From Cladobotryum mycophilum (taxonomy: Eukaryota; Ascomycota; Sordariomycetes; Hypocreales; Hypocreaceae), in NCBI GenBank assembly GCA_036429605.1, contig JAVFKD010000002.1:682001-746000 (forward strand): a stretch of 64,000 bases of DNA. Direction: 5' to 3'. The notes under the pieces are model-generated. The model saw only the letters and a program-made list of their open reading frames with translations, made no database searches and was not told where the DNA came from. Of this stretch, positions 53,201-64,000 are shown in pieces (the first letter of the stretch is position 1; every line of letters starts with the position of its first letter). A program made the translations under genes and the position numbers.

Positions 53201-53807
53201 CATATCCATGTCGTGGACCATCAAGCCCCCAGAAAACCCGGACGAAAACAAAGCCTTCAGCGACGCCATCAACGCCGCAACCAATACAAAAATCCTCATG
53301 TTCTACGCAACCAGCGACCAGGGACACTTTGCCGACCAAAACTACCCACAAAGCGCCAACCGCGACACCTTCAGAATCGGTGCCGCCAAGGCTACTGGCG
53401 GTATATTCGACGCCGTCTGCGACAGGAACAAGCTCAGCTTCATCTTTCCGGGTGATGAGTTTATAATCAACCGCAGCGCCCCCATGGGCTCAAGGCTCAA
53501 CGACCTAGAAGGCCATTCAAGTAGCTCCATCGCCACTGCCCTCGCCGCTGGTCTGGCCGCCCTCATCATCGAGTGCGTCAGGCTGGGCGTCATCTACAGC
53601 AATCAAACCGCGCAGACTGACTCCAACGTTGAGATAACCGACACCGATTTGAATAGTATAAGGGAGCGGGCGCGGATGAAGGGTGCTCTGCTATCCATCG
53701 GGACCGGCCATAGTACAGATCACAAGTACATCGAGGTATGGAATACGTTTGCTAAGGTGACGGAAATGTTGAAGCGAGAGGAAGGGAAACCGCTAGAGCA
53801 ACTCTAA
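50209..53807 (+). pseudogene. Ankyrin-repeat / subtilisin-like (S8) serine protease pseudogene
   Basis: Six exons are visible: 50209-51310, 51443-51654, 51965-52033, 52166-52351, about 52473-53032 and 53166-53807. Exon 1 has an acidic N-terminus and two or three ankyrin-like units (GRTPLHLAVEYD). Exons 2-4 carry the family blocks FWFDFSPPTKI, VIVNDLEAPSHSD and EVLDWRRLDLDP. Exons 5-6 hold the S8 domain with Asp in VALIDDGTD, His in SSGHGTLMA and Ser in SSSSIATALAAG. In-frame stops: TGA 50380-50382, TAG 51262-51264 and TAA 52004-52006, plus TAA 52577-52579 unless that lies in a short intron. Each could be one C-to-T change from CGA, CAG or CAA. The exon 4/5 junction is one base off, and the last intron uses GC..AG ends. 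Ankyrin-S8 proteins of this type are fungal intracellular proteases, and S8 domains also serve as NLR effectors. This copy cannot give a full-length product. Confidence 0.82.
51817..51930 (+). repeat. Simple-sequence cluster in the long third-exon intron
   Basis: Within the 310-bp intron 51655-51964 there is a (TA) run of about 20 bp (51815-51838), a C12 run (51881-51892) and a T-rich CTTTT tract up to about 51948. The intron is several times longer than most in this window, apparently because of these expansions. Confidence 0.85.
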
Positions 53808-54085
53808 ATCATCGCAGGCTTGGCACGGGTGTTTTTGAGAAAAGGGGTCCCTTGATAGGTTCCTTGATATCTTCACCCAGCTTTTCAGGTTTGCCCTTGT
53901 ATGCACAAAAACAGCAGGGATCTCCACCATTGACGGAAAACCTCTTCAAAGGAAGCTCATAATTAGCATTTTGGATATCTATCTATGCATACTTGTACAA
54001 CGCTATTCATTCCCACAAGCAAACCCCCAGTAGCCCCATACCAGTGTATCCCATCCGCAGTCTCTTTTTGCCGCCAGCCATTCCC

Positions 54086-56826
54086 TCATAGCCTAGCAAA
54101 TACCTTGCCGAAAATCTCACGCGCCTTGATCAAGTTCATAATACTCATGCGTTCATTGTCTAAATGTGCTGAATCACTGGCCCTTCCACAGGGCAGGTGG
54201 GCAGCCGGGGCCCCAAACTCCTTCTCGAGGAAGCGGATTGCAGGAATGGATCCACCTTCGCGAATATAGAGCGGCTTCCTAGGCTTGCTAGTAGCTGAGT
54301 CTGGCGAGCTGTGGCGGCCCTGGCCGCTGGGGCTGGATGGCTGGCTATTGTTAGATGCTCCAAAGCAATCTGGCCAGGCTTCGACAACAGCCGTTTCCAG
54401 CGTGCGGAAGATGTCATTCTTAGGGTCTCCCAGCCATGGCTCGGCCTTGTTGTCAATGCGAATACTCAGGCGGTTCTGTGAATCAAGGCTAGAGAATTCA
54501 CGTTGTAGAAATCCCGCCAATGCGCTAGCCACAGTCTCAACCTCTTGTCCCGGAACAAGACGCATGCTGATATTAGAGCTAGCGTGACTGCTAACCAGAC
54601 TACCATCCGGACCGGATACCTTATATCGATGAATCGTGAGATTTGGCTCCCGCCATCGAGCCAGCAGTGATTGCTTAATCTTTTCTTCCGAAGTAGCCTC
54701 GGTGCTGCGACGCACCAGAATGGAGGCAATGTCGTCATAGCGAGATTCTTCCTCTGTCGTCACTGATGGGATGCCGTCATAGAATCCTGGGATCAAAACA
54801 CGGTTACCCCGGCCTTTGAGTCTTGATAGAATTGTGGTCAAGTCGGAGAGAGGTTCATCAACCATGTGGGATCCATCGACACCAGAGTGGGTGTCGGGAC
54901 GGGACGAATCCACACATACAGTAGCATGGAGCACACCACGCAGTCCATACGTCAGACACGGGACTTCATCATCTAACCAATAGCTATTGGCTAACAAGAT
55001 GTAGTCAACATGGCCGATTAGTTCTTTGTTTCTCTTGACAGCTTCTTCAAATCCTCTAGATCGGGACTCTTCCTCTCCTTCGAGAAGAAAGACGATATCA
55101 TTCTCTAGTTTCTGTGCCTGCACCAAATCTGTGACAGCATAAAGCGCAGCGATGATGGGCCCTTTGTTATCGCTAACACCACGGCCATAGAGGAAGCCAT
55201 TGGTTCCCCTAACCGTGAAAGGATCGGTTGTCCACTTTCCATTCTTATTGTCTGCAGCCACAACATCGTAGTGTCCATAGAAAAGGATACGCTTCCTCTT
55301 TTCAGACTCTTTCTTTCCAGAGAACCTCGCGTATACAACGGGGTTGTGATCCTTTTCCGTGCTAAGTAGCTCGACATGTGCACCCATGCGCTTAAACAGT
55401 GCACCAAGAAACGTGGCACCTTTTCGACAGTCTTCCGCAAACTCGGGTCGAGATGATACCGTCTTATAGGAGACAAAGTCCGCAAGAGTTGAAAGCAGGA
55501 CGTTCTCGCTTCCCTTTTGATGATCCTCTTCCACCGAATCAGGCTGGTCCTTGATGTGCCATACAGATATACAATCGTCATTGGCACCGGATATGTAGTA
55601 TTGTTCGTGATTATACGTAGTGCAGGCCGAAGCCAAGATCTTTCCGTTGTGTGCCTTCCATTTGTTCAGACACTGATACTTTTGGCTAACGTTCCTGGAT
55701 ACGTGTTGATATTTTCCATAATGGGCGGTGCTAAATTTCTACAACCGCCATGTCAGTCAAGTTTGCGAATGAAAAGATTATTAAGAGTGTGGCTCACATT
55801 AACCCATCCGTCAGCGGAAGCAGTCCAGAGATAGCCCCAACCCATCTGAAGTGACATGATGTCCTGGTCTTGACCCTTGATGACCCTCAGTCTCTGGGTA
55901 GTATCTAGGTCCCACAGCTCGACGATTCCATCTAGTTTTCCCGCATATAAAAAGGATCCGTCGAGGGCAAGAGACAAGACTGAGTCTGCGTCGTCTGTTC
56001 CGAGCGTCATAATTTCCTCGATACCACCGCGGTCTGGCTCATCTTGATCACGTTTTCCAGAAGGACCAAGACTCCATAGCTTTATGGTTCCGTCTCCTCC
56101 TCCCGATATAAGCACATCCTCGTCCGCATCAACCTCCACGGTTGGACTCTTGGCCATGAGCATGCAATAGACATATCCATAGTGAGCAAAGTGTCTGACG
56201 TTGCCGCTGTCCATTTCCAAGACAGTATTGGCGCGAGGGATCAAGCCCCATCGGTCATCGCTGCGCCTTGGTGTACTGGTTCCTCCCACAGCTTTGGAAT
56301 CGAAAAACCGATGGTTTCTTCGGTCGGGGTGCCTCTGAGAGTCGGGGGCAACTCTGGCGCTTGGATCGCTGATGCAGACCCACTGGATCGTGGTGTTCTG
56401 GGCGCCAATGTACAGAGTTTCATGCTGAGCACTGTACGCAGTGCAGAATATATCGCCAACGTCGTGGTGGCCGTAAATTTCGTAGAGGCGGCGAAGGGTT
56501 CTAGGGCACCAAACATTGATGATGGCATCGCCGGCGCTGGAGAAGAGGAGGGAGGCATCGGGAGAGAGGAAAAGGGATAGGACGCTTCGTTTATGAGCTT
56601 GGACTTGTTGTATCTGGTGGAAGGTGGCCAGCGACCAAACAACAATCTCGCCGTCCTGGGTTCCTGCGAAGATGGAGTCGTGTTGGGGGCTCACGGCCAG
56701 GGCGAGGATGCTGCTGCTGTGCTTCAAGTTGTGGACGAGGTCTGGTGAGGATTCTGTGCAATCGGACGTTTCTAGAGGGCTCAGAACCGGTAGAGCGGTC
56801 GCGAGGTCGGCTGTGAGAGAAGGCAT
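54086..56826 (-). CDS. DUG2: Dug2-type subunit of the glutathione-degrading complex
   Basis: This is a WD40 plus M20-peptidase protein. In yeast, Dug2 with Dug3 and Dug1 forms the cytosolic gamma-glutamyl-transpeptidase-independent glutathione degradation pathway. Exon 1 (55798-56826, ATG at 56824-56826) encodes WD40 blades (GTQDGEIVVWS, SGGGDGTIKLWS, WTASADGWVN). A 59-bp intron (55739-55797, GTGAGC..TTGTAG) leads to exon 2 (54086-55738). Exon 2 has a final blade and then the M20 domain, with metal-ligand segments FYGHYDVV, GRGVSDNKGP, LLEGEEESRSRGFEE and CGRASDSAHLDNE. The total is 893 residues, close to yeast Dug2, and no lesion is visible. It is a conserved housekeeping gene adjoining the accessory segment 43.5-53.8 kb. 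Confidence 0.93.
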
Positions 56827-59374
56827 AGCGGCTAGAGAGATTGGACAGGTTGCAACTCGTCAGCTCTTGGGAATGATTGTTTGTGTGTTGAATTGGACGG
56901 ATGTTGAAATCAGGGAGATGGCGGGGCAATTTTGGCTGCTATTACCAGAGCATAGCAGAGGGGGGAAACGAAAGAAGAGAGATGGAGACCAGAGCTCAAT
57001 TGCTCGAAGGCGATGAAGCAATCGAGCCAGATCTTGGAGGATTTATTTTGGCATGTATTAAAAAGGGATACAGAGGAATATTTGTACAACAACCACCTGG
57101 ATCGAGGGAGAGTGATTCATCAGAGTCTCAGACGATGTGGGTGAGGTGATGTTGCGAGCAATGACGTGCTTGTTGCGGTGTCGGCGCCATTGGAAGCAGG
57201 GACCAACTAAACTTTAGCCCTGAAGCCCCCAAAGCTCTCCCCTAAGGTAGCCGCCACTTTAGCGGCTGCCCAGCGCATCAGAACCCCCCAGTGCCCTGTG
57301 AGGTTCCTCAGCGTGGCACGTCCGGGTAGGTGCCCGTCCAGTACCATAATGTGAACAGCATCAATGGATCCAGACTGCTGGCTTCCAAAAAAAAAAACCT
57401 CGGTCCCTTCTTTTGATATACAGAGTGCATACTCCGTACTTTAACCCCATCAAGCTGCTCATCAGGCTGTTCTGAGGCATGTACTCTGTAGATAGCATCT
57501 AAAAGTGGTGAGGTGCGCGGCGCTGGCCAACATCCATGCCACCTAAACTCTCCAACGCCAATTGAATCCAGCTTGATCATCGTCGAAACTCTCAAAGACG
57601 AAACAAAACAAAACAAAACAAACGAGAAAGAAAGAAAGAAAGAAGAAAGAAATCAAACTCAACTTACACAACACATCAGACGAAGGAGCAGTCGTGTTCT
57701 GCTTCACGCTCTCTCGCACCGCAATCCTATCGCATCCACGACAAGCTGAGCTTGGCCGCCCGTTTGTCTTGCACTTTGAGACATTCATGTTTTGTAGGTG
57801 TCTTTGCTGTCGTCGTACAGTTTCGATCTCGACCTCTTGTCTTGGTTGTTTCTCTCTGTTTCGTTCTTGGTGGTGTTGCAAGGAATAGGAAGAAATGATT
57901 TCCCCCCTCTCCGTCTTTAAAACTACTTCTGATATAAAACAAGAGACAGGGTAATGGATGTCTAGTCGTTTTGTACTCGTCGCCTAGCAGCCCCTGATAG
58001 GCTCTCTTCCTGTATAGGCATCAGCCGTCGGTGAGAGCAAGTGGTGGTGGTTGCTGACAGGTAATCTGTATGTGTATGCACGAGGTGCCAGGATAAGGCC
58101 TCTCCGTCGTATAGCATCACAAGGTCGACCGACCCAGATTGATGTTGAAACCAAAGTCTAGTGCTCATGGTCCGACCGTCCGCTGGCACAAAGGGCATTG
58201 GAGCTTCTTTTAATGCTTGCCGTAGATTTTAAATACTAGCACTCACTCGGGCCGTCGCTCATTAAATCGTCCTTTGTTCTATTGGATGGCCGATCATAGT
58301 CATGCGTTGCAGCCAGCTGAGGCGTCAAAAGGCCGAGCTCAAACGCGCAGTGGCTTCAGGTAGGTAGACAGACTCGCACACTCGCATCTCCCCATTTGAA
58401 TCCTGAACGAGCTAAAGGAAGTCAGCCAATCTGAGACATGCAGGTCTTGGAACCCACGGCACAGGCCGCCGCCTGGATACGAACTGTTGATCTGTCCACA
58501 AGAAGATGATGGAGGATTTCATGATGCTTTTAGGTACTTGTATGCTTCGAGTACGAGGAAATTGAACATCATTTTATCTGTGCGTAAAAGAGGCCATGGA
58601 AGATTCTGATTATGATGACAATAGATTCGTATCCAACCAGAAGAATGCTACGAGGCAGAAAAAGCCCATCCAATGATTGATCTTAACCATCAGCCGCCCC
58701 CATAATTCAATAAAGTCAAGTCGACCGTTTGAATGTGGGGTTCTGTTTATTAGCCGTCCAACCCTCCCTGTAACCTTGAAACATGGGATCGTCCCAGCTT
58801 GCTCAGCCCGGCCCATCTCCTTGCTACCCTAGAGACATATCGTGAAGCACAGCTCCAACCTCATGGGTCTAGACCGTTTCTGTTGCAACAAACAAGCACT
58901 GCCATCATTCAAACCTCGAACAGTCCATGAACTTTGAGCCTCTCACCAACAACGCACCGCCTCTTTGCTTTTGTATTAAGAACCTGACACAGAAACCTCA
59001 GAACTCGTCATGGCTTGCGTCTTCACAAGTCGTACCGCCCAGTTGGGCAACTCTACCCGAGGAAGTCGTGTCATCGGGGGCGAGTGCTCATTTGACCAGC
59101 CAATTCCAGAAAATAGAGAGACCATCTCATTGAGAGTACCTCGTAAGTAAACTTGCTTCAGATCGAGCTCGATCTCTAGAACTTTGTTTCAGAAAGAACG
59201 ATCAGCACCGTTGAGCATTCCATCCTTTCTTCACTGCCATCTTGGGCATATAAAAGGGGGCATCGCCATGTACTAACCTATCCAGCTTCACAACCATTGT
59301 TTATCTACCAAACTCTCGCACTCAAAATAACAAACAAACAGCAGTAAAAATATCGTAAAACAAACAAACAAACA
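56827..59374. other. Intergenic interval with no supported gene
   Basis: No family-level match was found. The interval includes AAACA/GAAA simple repeats at about 57600-57650. A short open segment, ATG 59010 to a GTAAGT at about 59144, has no partner exon I could identify. A TATAAA-like box (ATATAAAAGG, 59248-59257) lies about 120 bp before the wall-protein start. Confidence 0.45.
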
Positions 59375-60028
59375 ATGAAGACATATTTTTCTCTTCTCAT
59401 CGCCCTCTTGGGCTTGGCATCGGCAATCAACTTCTTCACCATCAGCACCTACGCCCCCGAGCACCCCCGACTCGACTCCAAAATCATCAACGCCAACGGA
59501 AGGGCCTTTGTCATCGGCGCCACGAGTCCCAGCACGCAATGCGGTATTCAAGATCAGAAGCACTGCCCCCGGGGCGTCGCCACTCTGGTCAATGCCGACA
59601 TGTCCGTTCTCGCGGTAAGTCTCCCTCTTCCCTCTTGACGACGCGGGGGGCACGTAGGCAAAATGTTAAAATTAACCGGTATCAAGGTCGCCGTTCCTGG
59701 TGGTCAAGTCATATACGTTGCCCCGGATGGCTCCATTAGCTATTCCGTAGCCCACTCGGCCCTACGACCCCCCGGCTCTCAGGTCGGCGGCTTCTACACG
59801 TCCCAGGTCCTTCCTGGCAGCCACCCCCCGGTGTTGATCATCTCCTGGCGTTCCAAAGCCGGCCCGTCTGGACTGTGGGCTTGCCCCGTCTCTCCGCTCG
59901 TGCCAATCACCAGCCGTGCCGTGCTAAAGGCTTCGACACAAACCTTTACCGGTCAGGGCTGTCTCCCCGTGGCCGGTCTTCGCATTCAACCAGCTGGAAG
60001 CGCCGTCGGAGCATGGGAATACACATGA
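59375..60028 (+). CDS. Secreted PhiA-like cell-wall protein
   Basis: Two exons (59375-59614 and 59687-60028) with a 72-bp intron (GTAAGT..TTAAC..CAAG) give 193 residues. The first 17 residues (MKTYFSLLIALLGLASA) are a clear signal peptide. The mature part has INANGRAFVIG, a Cys pair region (QCGIQDQKHC) and VPGGQVIYVAPDGSISYSVAHS, the pattern of the PhiA / IgE-binding cell-wall protein family known in Aspergillus conidial development. It probably resides in the cell wall or is secreted. A TATA-like element about 120 bp upstream and an A-rich leader fit strong expression. No membrane anchor or GPI signal is seen. Confidence 0.85.
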
Positions 60029-60176
60029 ACGCTAGGGAAGGGGGATCAATACAACAAGTGATCACGTAGGGAGAGCACTTGGTCTTTTCACCTCGCACGG
60101 ATCAATCTAGCATCGCAGTATAGCTGAATAAATCATTCCTCTACTTAATTTTCAACTTGGTCTCGTAGCCTCGCTA

Positions 60177-60455
60177 GGAAACAAGTCCACATTTATACTG
60201 ATTAATGACTTCACGTTGCCCCTTGACATCCTCAAAGAATTTGACATCATCTTCAACATACCGTTGCAAACGGCAAGACACAAATATGTCTTGCGATGCA
60301 AGACTTGGGCCCAGCAAGATTGTGATGACCACTCAGTATTGGACTGTAAGAGATGAAATATATGGTCTTGGATCATACTGGAGGTGGAAATCTACACGCA
60401 ATATCCTAGTATGGCAACTCAATTCGTCGGAGAGACGCTGTACAAGTCCAAGTAA
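60177..60455 (+). pseudogene. Unidentified coding relic with in-frame TGA
   Basis: The frame stays open from 60177, passes a TGA at 60354-60356 (possibly from TGG or CGA) and ends at a TAA at 60453-60455. Composition is protein-like (TLPLDILKEFDIIFNIPLQ before the stop, YPSMATQFVGETLY after), but there is no ATG at the start and I know no family for it. Confidence 0.3.
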
Positions 60456-60908
60456 ATCCCCTGTACCAGTATGACCGTCCCGATTCAGGACTCAATCACA
60501 TAAATATAGTAGCCCCGTCCAAGTCCAGCAAATTTGTATCATCATTCAAGGCCAAAGGTTCACATCCAGAAATGAACTAATAGTTGGTACTAGATATTTG
60601 AGGGTGAGGTCATCAAGGGGAAGCGTTGTATTGTCAGTGATATGATGAGGGGACTGGCTGGCTTTTACATGTAATGTTCAATCATTCTTCAGTGGTCTTA
60701 TCAGTGCCATTCTGCAATGCCTGTGAATTACTATTCTGTTTCTAAACATTGTACATCCCTCTTCGGTTCCGTCGTTTTTCAGAACCCCCCGCATTGCTAG
60801 ACATATTCCACAGGACCGCGTTCCCGACTGCGACATCTTCAACAACTACTCTTCTCTCTCACCACGGGAAGCTACCAGGTCATCTCCTGTCCATCGCAAT
60901 TTGAGGTC

Positions 60909-61968
60909 CTATTCATCTAGTACCATACCGCAGACAGCTGTCATTCGATGAAAGTTCCATTGCATCTCCAAGAGCTCAAAACTAGGTAAGTCTTTGGGGT
61001 CGTTTGTGCGAAGGGTATAGATTTGACCGGTCTCAACCCTCCTGCCGCTTTTTCTGTGAGTCGTTGGATGTTGCTCATCCCATCCCAGAGTGCCAACTAT
61101 ATCCCAAAGGTTGTCGTCATTCTGGATATACTGCGACGGCTCAAGATTGGGACGCTTGAGCCAGTGCCACTGCAGTACAATCTCATTGTCCGTTTGTCTC
61201 AGTGGTTTCAAGGCGAATCTCCCATGATTCCACCAGTAGACCAGCTGGCGGTTCAGGAGCAGGGCGTTCTTGGAGCTATGCATGATGTCTGGATTAGTAT
61301 ACTGTTCCATCCAGCGCTTCTAGACTGCCGGTCCCCAGAACATTGTAATGAACCCTTGAAAATGCTCGAGATCTTCCTTGGACGTCAGTATAGGGAAGAT
61401 GCGTGCTGGTGCTGGATCACTCCATCCGGATACGATGCATTCGCTGGATGGGTGGACTCTGAATGCCAACTTCCAGTCGCGGCATCGCTTGGTGACATCT
61501 ACAGTAAGAGACCCGTTAGCTAAAAGTAAGAAGACTGCTATTGAGGTCACGGCTAAACGTACAGACTCTGATGGCATGCTCGGTGAGTTGGGGTATAAGG
61601 TCCCACATATCTGTCACTATGGCAGCGGCGTCTTCGCTACCAGTTACGGGGTGGTATTCCCGTGGTTTGTATTGAAGCCTCTTCACCATTTCCTTGAGTC
61701 TAGACAAAGGCTTGATCATCGCGACGGCAAACACAGTCGCTGACAACTGTAGCGATGTTGCCTGATGGCACATGGTCTGCAGTTGCTTGAAGAGGTCAAG
61801 GCGTACCTCGACACTAGGGATGAAACTGAGGACTGGTTCGGTAGCGGGTTCATCGTCAAAGAATATGCGGAAGTTTTTATCGGTTTGGTAGAGTTGACAC
61901 AGTTTGATAATCAGTTCTGGATCCATCGAATATTCGTCTGCTATCTTCTGCAGCCCCTCGGCGTCCAT
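60909..61968 (-). pseudogene. Fungal HNH-nuclease-like gene with a premature TAG
   Basis: Exon 1 (61563-61968, ATG at 61966-61968 or further upstream) encodes a helical N-terminus. A 64-bp intron (61499-61562, GTACGT..GCTAAC..TGTAG) joins in phase to exon 2, giving 331 codons. Exon 2 has the HNH_2-like pattern ECIVSG ... ARIFPI ... NALLLNRQLVYWWNHGRF, with typical downstream sequence LQWHWLKRP and a final MQWNFHRMTAVCG. A TAG at 61320-61322 lies in the middle of the nuclease domain in an otherwise uninterrupted frame, and CAG to TAG would explain it. The HNH metal histidine seems replaced (ARIFPI where HI.P is usual), so activity is doubtful even without the stop. Such proteins are abundant and variable in ascomycetes; their function is unknown. 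Confidence 0.72.
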
Positions 61969-63234
61969 GATGTGCTTCGGAAAGGGTGTTGCAGACCCTT
62001 CAAGTTGAGAGAGCAGCCACAGGACTCTAGTGGTGGTGAATAGAAAGAAGGAAAATTGGTAAACAAGATCTGAAGCAGTGGAGGTTTGCGTCAACGGGCA
62101 GCTGCTCTCGGCTGGCAGGTTTCTCCGGTGATTGACTGCATTGCTACTCCTCTCTCCCCTCCGCTACCATTCAGGGAGCACCTGCAGATACTCAGTTAAG
62201 GTATCTCAAAACGTTATTAGATTAGGTAAGTAAACAGACTGCTAACCGGTTTAAAATTCGCATCTATTAAATGGTACCGCTTGCTGCATGAAAGAGGCCA
62301 TCACAATGCAGAGCCCAGGTGCACACCATTAAGAAGGATACCCCGGGTTCCAGTGTACACCGTTCAAAAGGAAAATTACATCAAGGTAAAGAACACTGAA
62401 TATGATTGTTGGGGAATCAATCTACTGAAAAGAACTAAAATGTGCTATATCCATCGCATCAGATCCAACTGCAAGATGAGGGATCACATGTTTCCTTTCC
62501 TTGAGGTCGCCGCACGAGAATTTGATGCAGAGTAAGCGGTAACTGGACAAGGGTACTAGATCAACATATCCTTGGTACCTTTCTCACACCTCTGGGCGTG
62601 TCTGTTGTGACTCCCTGTCACTGGCGTTTCTGCTAATCTCTCTCGTTGCTCCCTGTTACCGTTGTTTCTATCTCTAAAGCTCAAATATTACTATCAAGAT
62701 CTAGACACAAAGAAGTACTTCTCATTCCAGTCGATTATATTGTCAATGGACCTTTTAGATTTGTCTATGCTTGAATTTGCTTAAGTAATTAGATAACTAG
62801 TTCCTCTAACTCACATGGGAGTGGAAACGAAACAATCATCAACGTCTTCTTTACTTTGACCTTGAAACTAGAGAGAAGCGCTGGATACTGCGAGATTCTT
62901 TTGGATGCTATCATCATTACTATCTATGTACGAGATGATGAACTACAAATAAGCTCGTCCCAAAGCTTTGCGTTTAGGATGCCTTCCAAATTAATATCCC
63001 AGTCGCTTCCTTGAACGACATTCTCCTGCTCGTCCTGATGACAGACTCCCAGATTAGAGACGGTCTACATCTATTGTCACTCCATTATCCAAACTAATCA
63101 GTTGAACGCTACCCTTGAACGCTTTCATCTTGCTCTTCGCGTTAGGCGTTGCTGGCAATCGTATCCTTTAGACTTTTTAGTGCCAGCGCTCCATCGTATT
63201 TCTTCTTGAGAACGACCATGTTCGCACCGGATGT
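61969..63234. other. Intergenic interval with no supported gene
   Basis: One 84-codon open frame (about 62281-62535, plus) has no recognisable domain and no ATG-based support from splice signals. I otherwise see nothing in this stretch. Confidence 0.4.
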
Positions 63235-63717
63235 TCAAGTCACTATTATGGTTTGCTTGGCCCCTTCTACCGTGCTGACGGTTTTAGAGATGCGCTTGAG
63301 ACCTGAGCGATACTTCCAATACGTCTGCTTTATACCGTCCATCGATCGGTCAGGGAAACGAAGCTGCGGCGATTATACGTTAGCAAGAGCCAGCATACCC
63401 TTTTTTTGTATTAGTGGTGTTGACATACCAGAATGTCGTCCCACCTCTTGCCTTTAGCCTTGAGACGCAGCAACAGTCGGATTTCGGTAGTAGACCAGGA
63501 ACGACGCGGGACTCTCCTCCGGGTTGCAGGAGGTTTCTACACTACGCATTAGTATCTGGCTGGCCCGCAGTGCTGAGTTATATGGGAAGAAGCTCACCTC
63601 AATCCTCTCAACCTTGACCGGTTGTGGTCCCATGATTCCTCTAGGTCGAGTTTCGGGGAGAGGTTTCCTTCCGGCGGCGAGCGCCCTTGCTATCCAGGGC
63701 TTCAAATCTTGGACCAT
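63235..63717 (-). CDS. Small Myb/SANT-domain protein (118 residues)
   Basis: Three short exons fit in phase: 63598-63717 (40 codons, ATG 63715-63717), 63429-63536 (36 codons) and 63235-63363 (43 codons including TGA). The introns are 63537-63597 (GTGAGC..ATACTAAT..GTGTAG) and 63364-63428 (GTATGT..GCTAAC..CGCAG). The protein has a basic stretch TRRRVPRRSW followed by a single Myb/SANT-like helix-turn-helix: W-x(20)-W-x(18)-W spacing with EIRLLLRLKAKGKRWDDIL and FPDRSMDGIKQTYWKY. This suggests a nuclear DNA-binding or chromatin protein. The exon lengths, splice signals and domain crossing both introns make it convincing although each exon is too short to stand out alone. A longer N-terminus is possible but has no ATG. 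Confidence 0.8.
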
Positions 63718-64000
63718 GGCGGGCAGACTTTTATGAAGCAATGCAGTGGTATTCTTAGCAATGTTTGTATGTGTTTTCTGCGTTTGTGAGAAGGAAAATT
63801 GTGATGAGGTGCGGTTCAAGTTGTTGCCAGCTGGTGAATCACCCTGACGGCCCGACCTCTCGGATTTATTGCGAAGCCTTGGGCATTATGATTAACTTGA
63901 CTCTCACTTTTACTTCAGTTAGATTCTCGACCGATATGTAGGGCCTAGTTGGTCCCTATTGAGTACCTTGAACAATGGAGGTCCTTTAACATGGCCGATG

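Overview
The window is nuclear DNA of a filamentous ascomycete, most likely a sordariomycete. Introns are short (about 48-85 bp) with GT..CTAAC..AG signals. The recognisable genes are typical fungal ones: a Cdc4-type F-box/WD40 protein, a Dug2-type glutathione hydrolase subunit, a modin-like protein, a PhiA-like wall protein, an ABCC transporter, an O-methyltransferase and an intron-containing tRNA-His.

Layout. 1-5.6 kb: no convincing gene. 5.6-7.6 kb: SDS-hydrolase-type alkylsulfatase. 7.8-15.1 kb: three broken genes in a row (DUF3176 membrane protein, zinc-finger/ankyrin protein, M3 metallopeptidase). 15.2 kb: tRNA-His. 16.6-19.9 kb: cdc4. 24.5-26.7 kb: modin-like gene. 30.3-43.6 kb: a metabolite-like neighbourhood of O-methyltransferase, thioesterase-fold protein, ABCC transporter and a beta-propeller protein. 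45.1-49.4 kb: a large WD40 / coiled-coil / deaminase-fold gene with tandem repeats. 50.2-53.8 kb: an ankyrin-subtilase pseudogene. 54.1-56.8 kb: DUG2. 59.4-60.0 kb: secreted wall protein. 60.9-62.0 kb: HNH-nuclease pseudogene. 63.2-63.7 kb: a 118-residue Myb/SANT protein.

Two kinds of damage are visible and should be kept apart. (a) Single-base frame breaks lie in or next to runs of five or six C/G in otherwise intact genes, including cdc4. These look like homopolymer undercalls in the assembly. (b) In-frame TAA/TAG/TGA codons occur only in accessory genes (DUF3176, ankyrin, M3, ankyrin-subtilase, HNH). Each is explicable by one C-to-T or G-to-A change, which fits repeat-induced point mutation (RIP) or ordinary decay.

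The most interesting segment is 45-54 kb. A putative nucleic-acid or nucleotide deaminase domain on a WD40 / coiled-coil / repeat scaffold sits next to an ankyrin-subtilase of a kind used as an effector in fungal allorecognition and immunity. This may be a self/non-self or defence island that is partly decayed.
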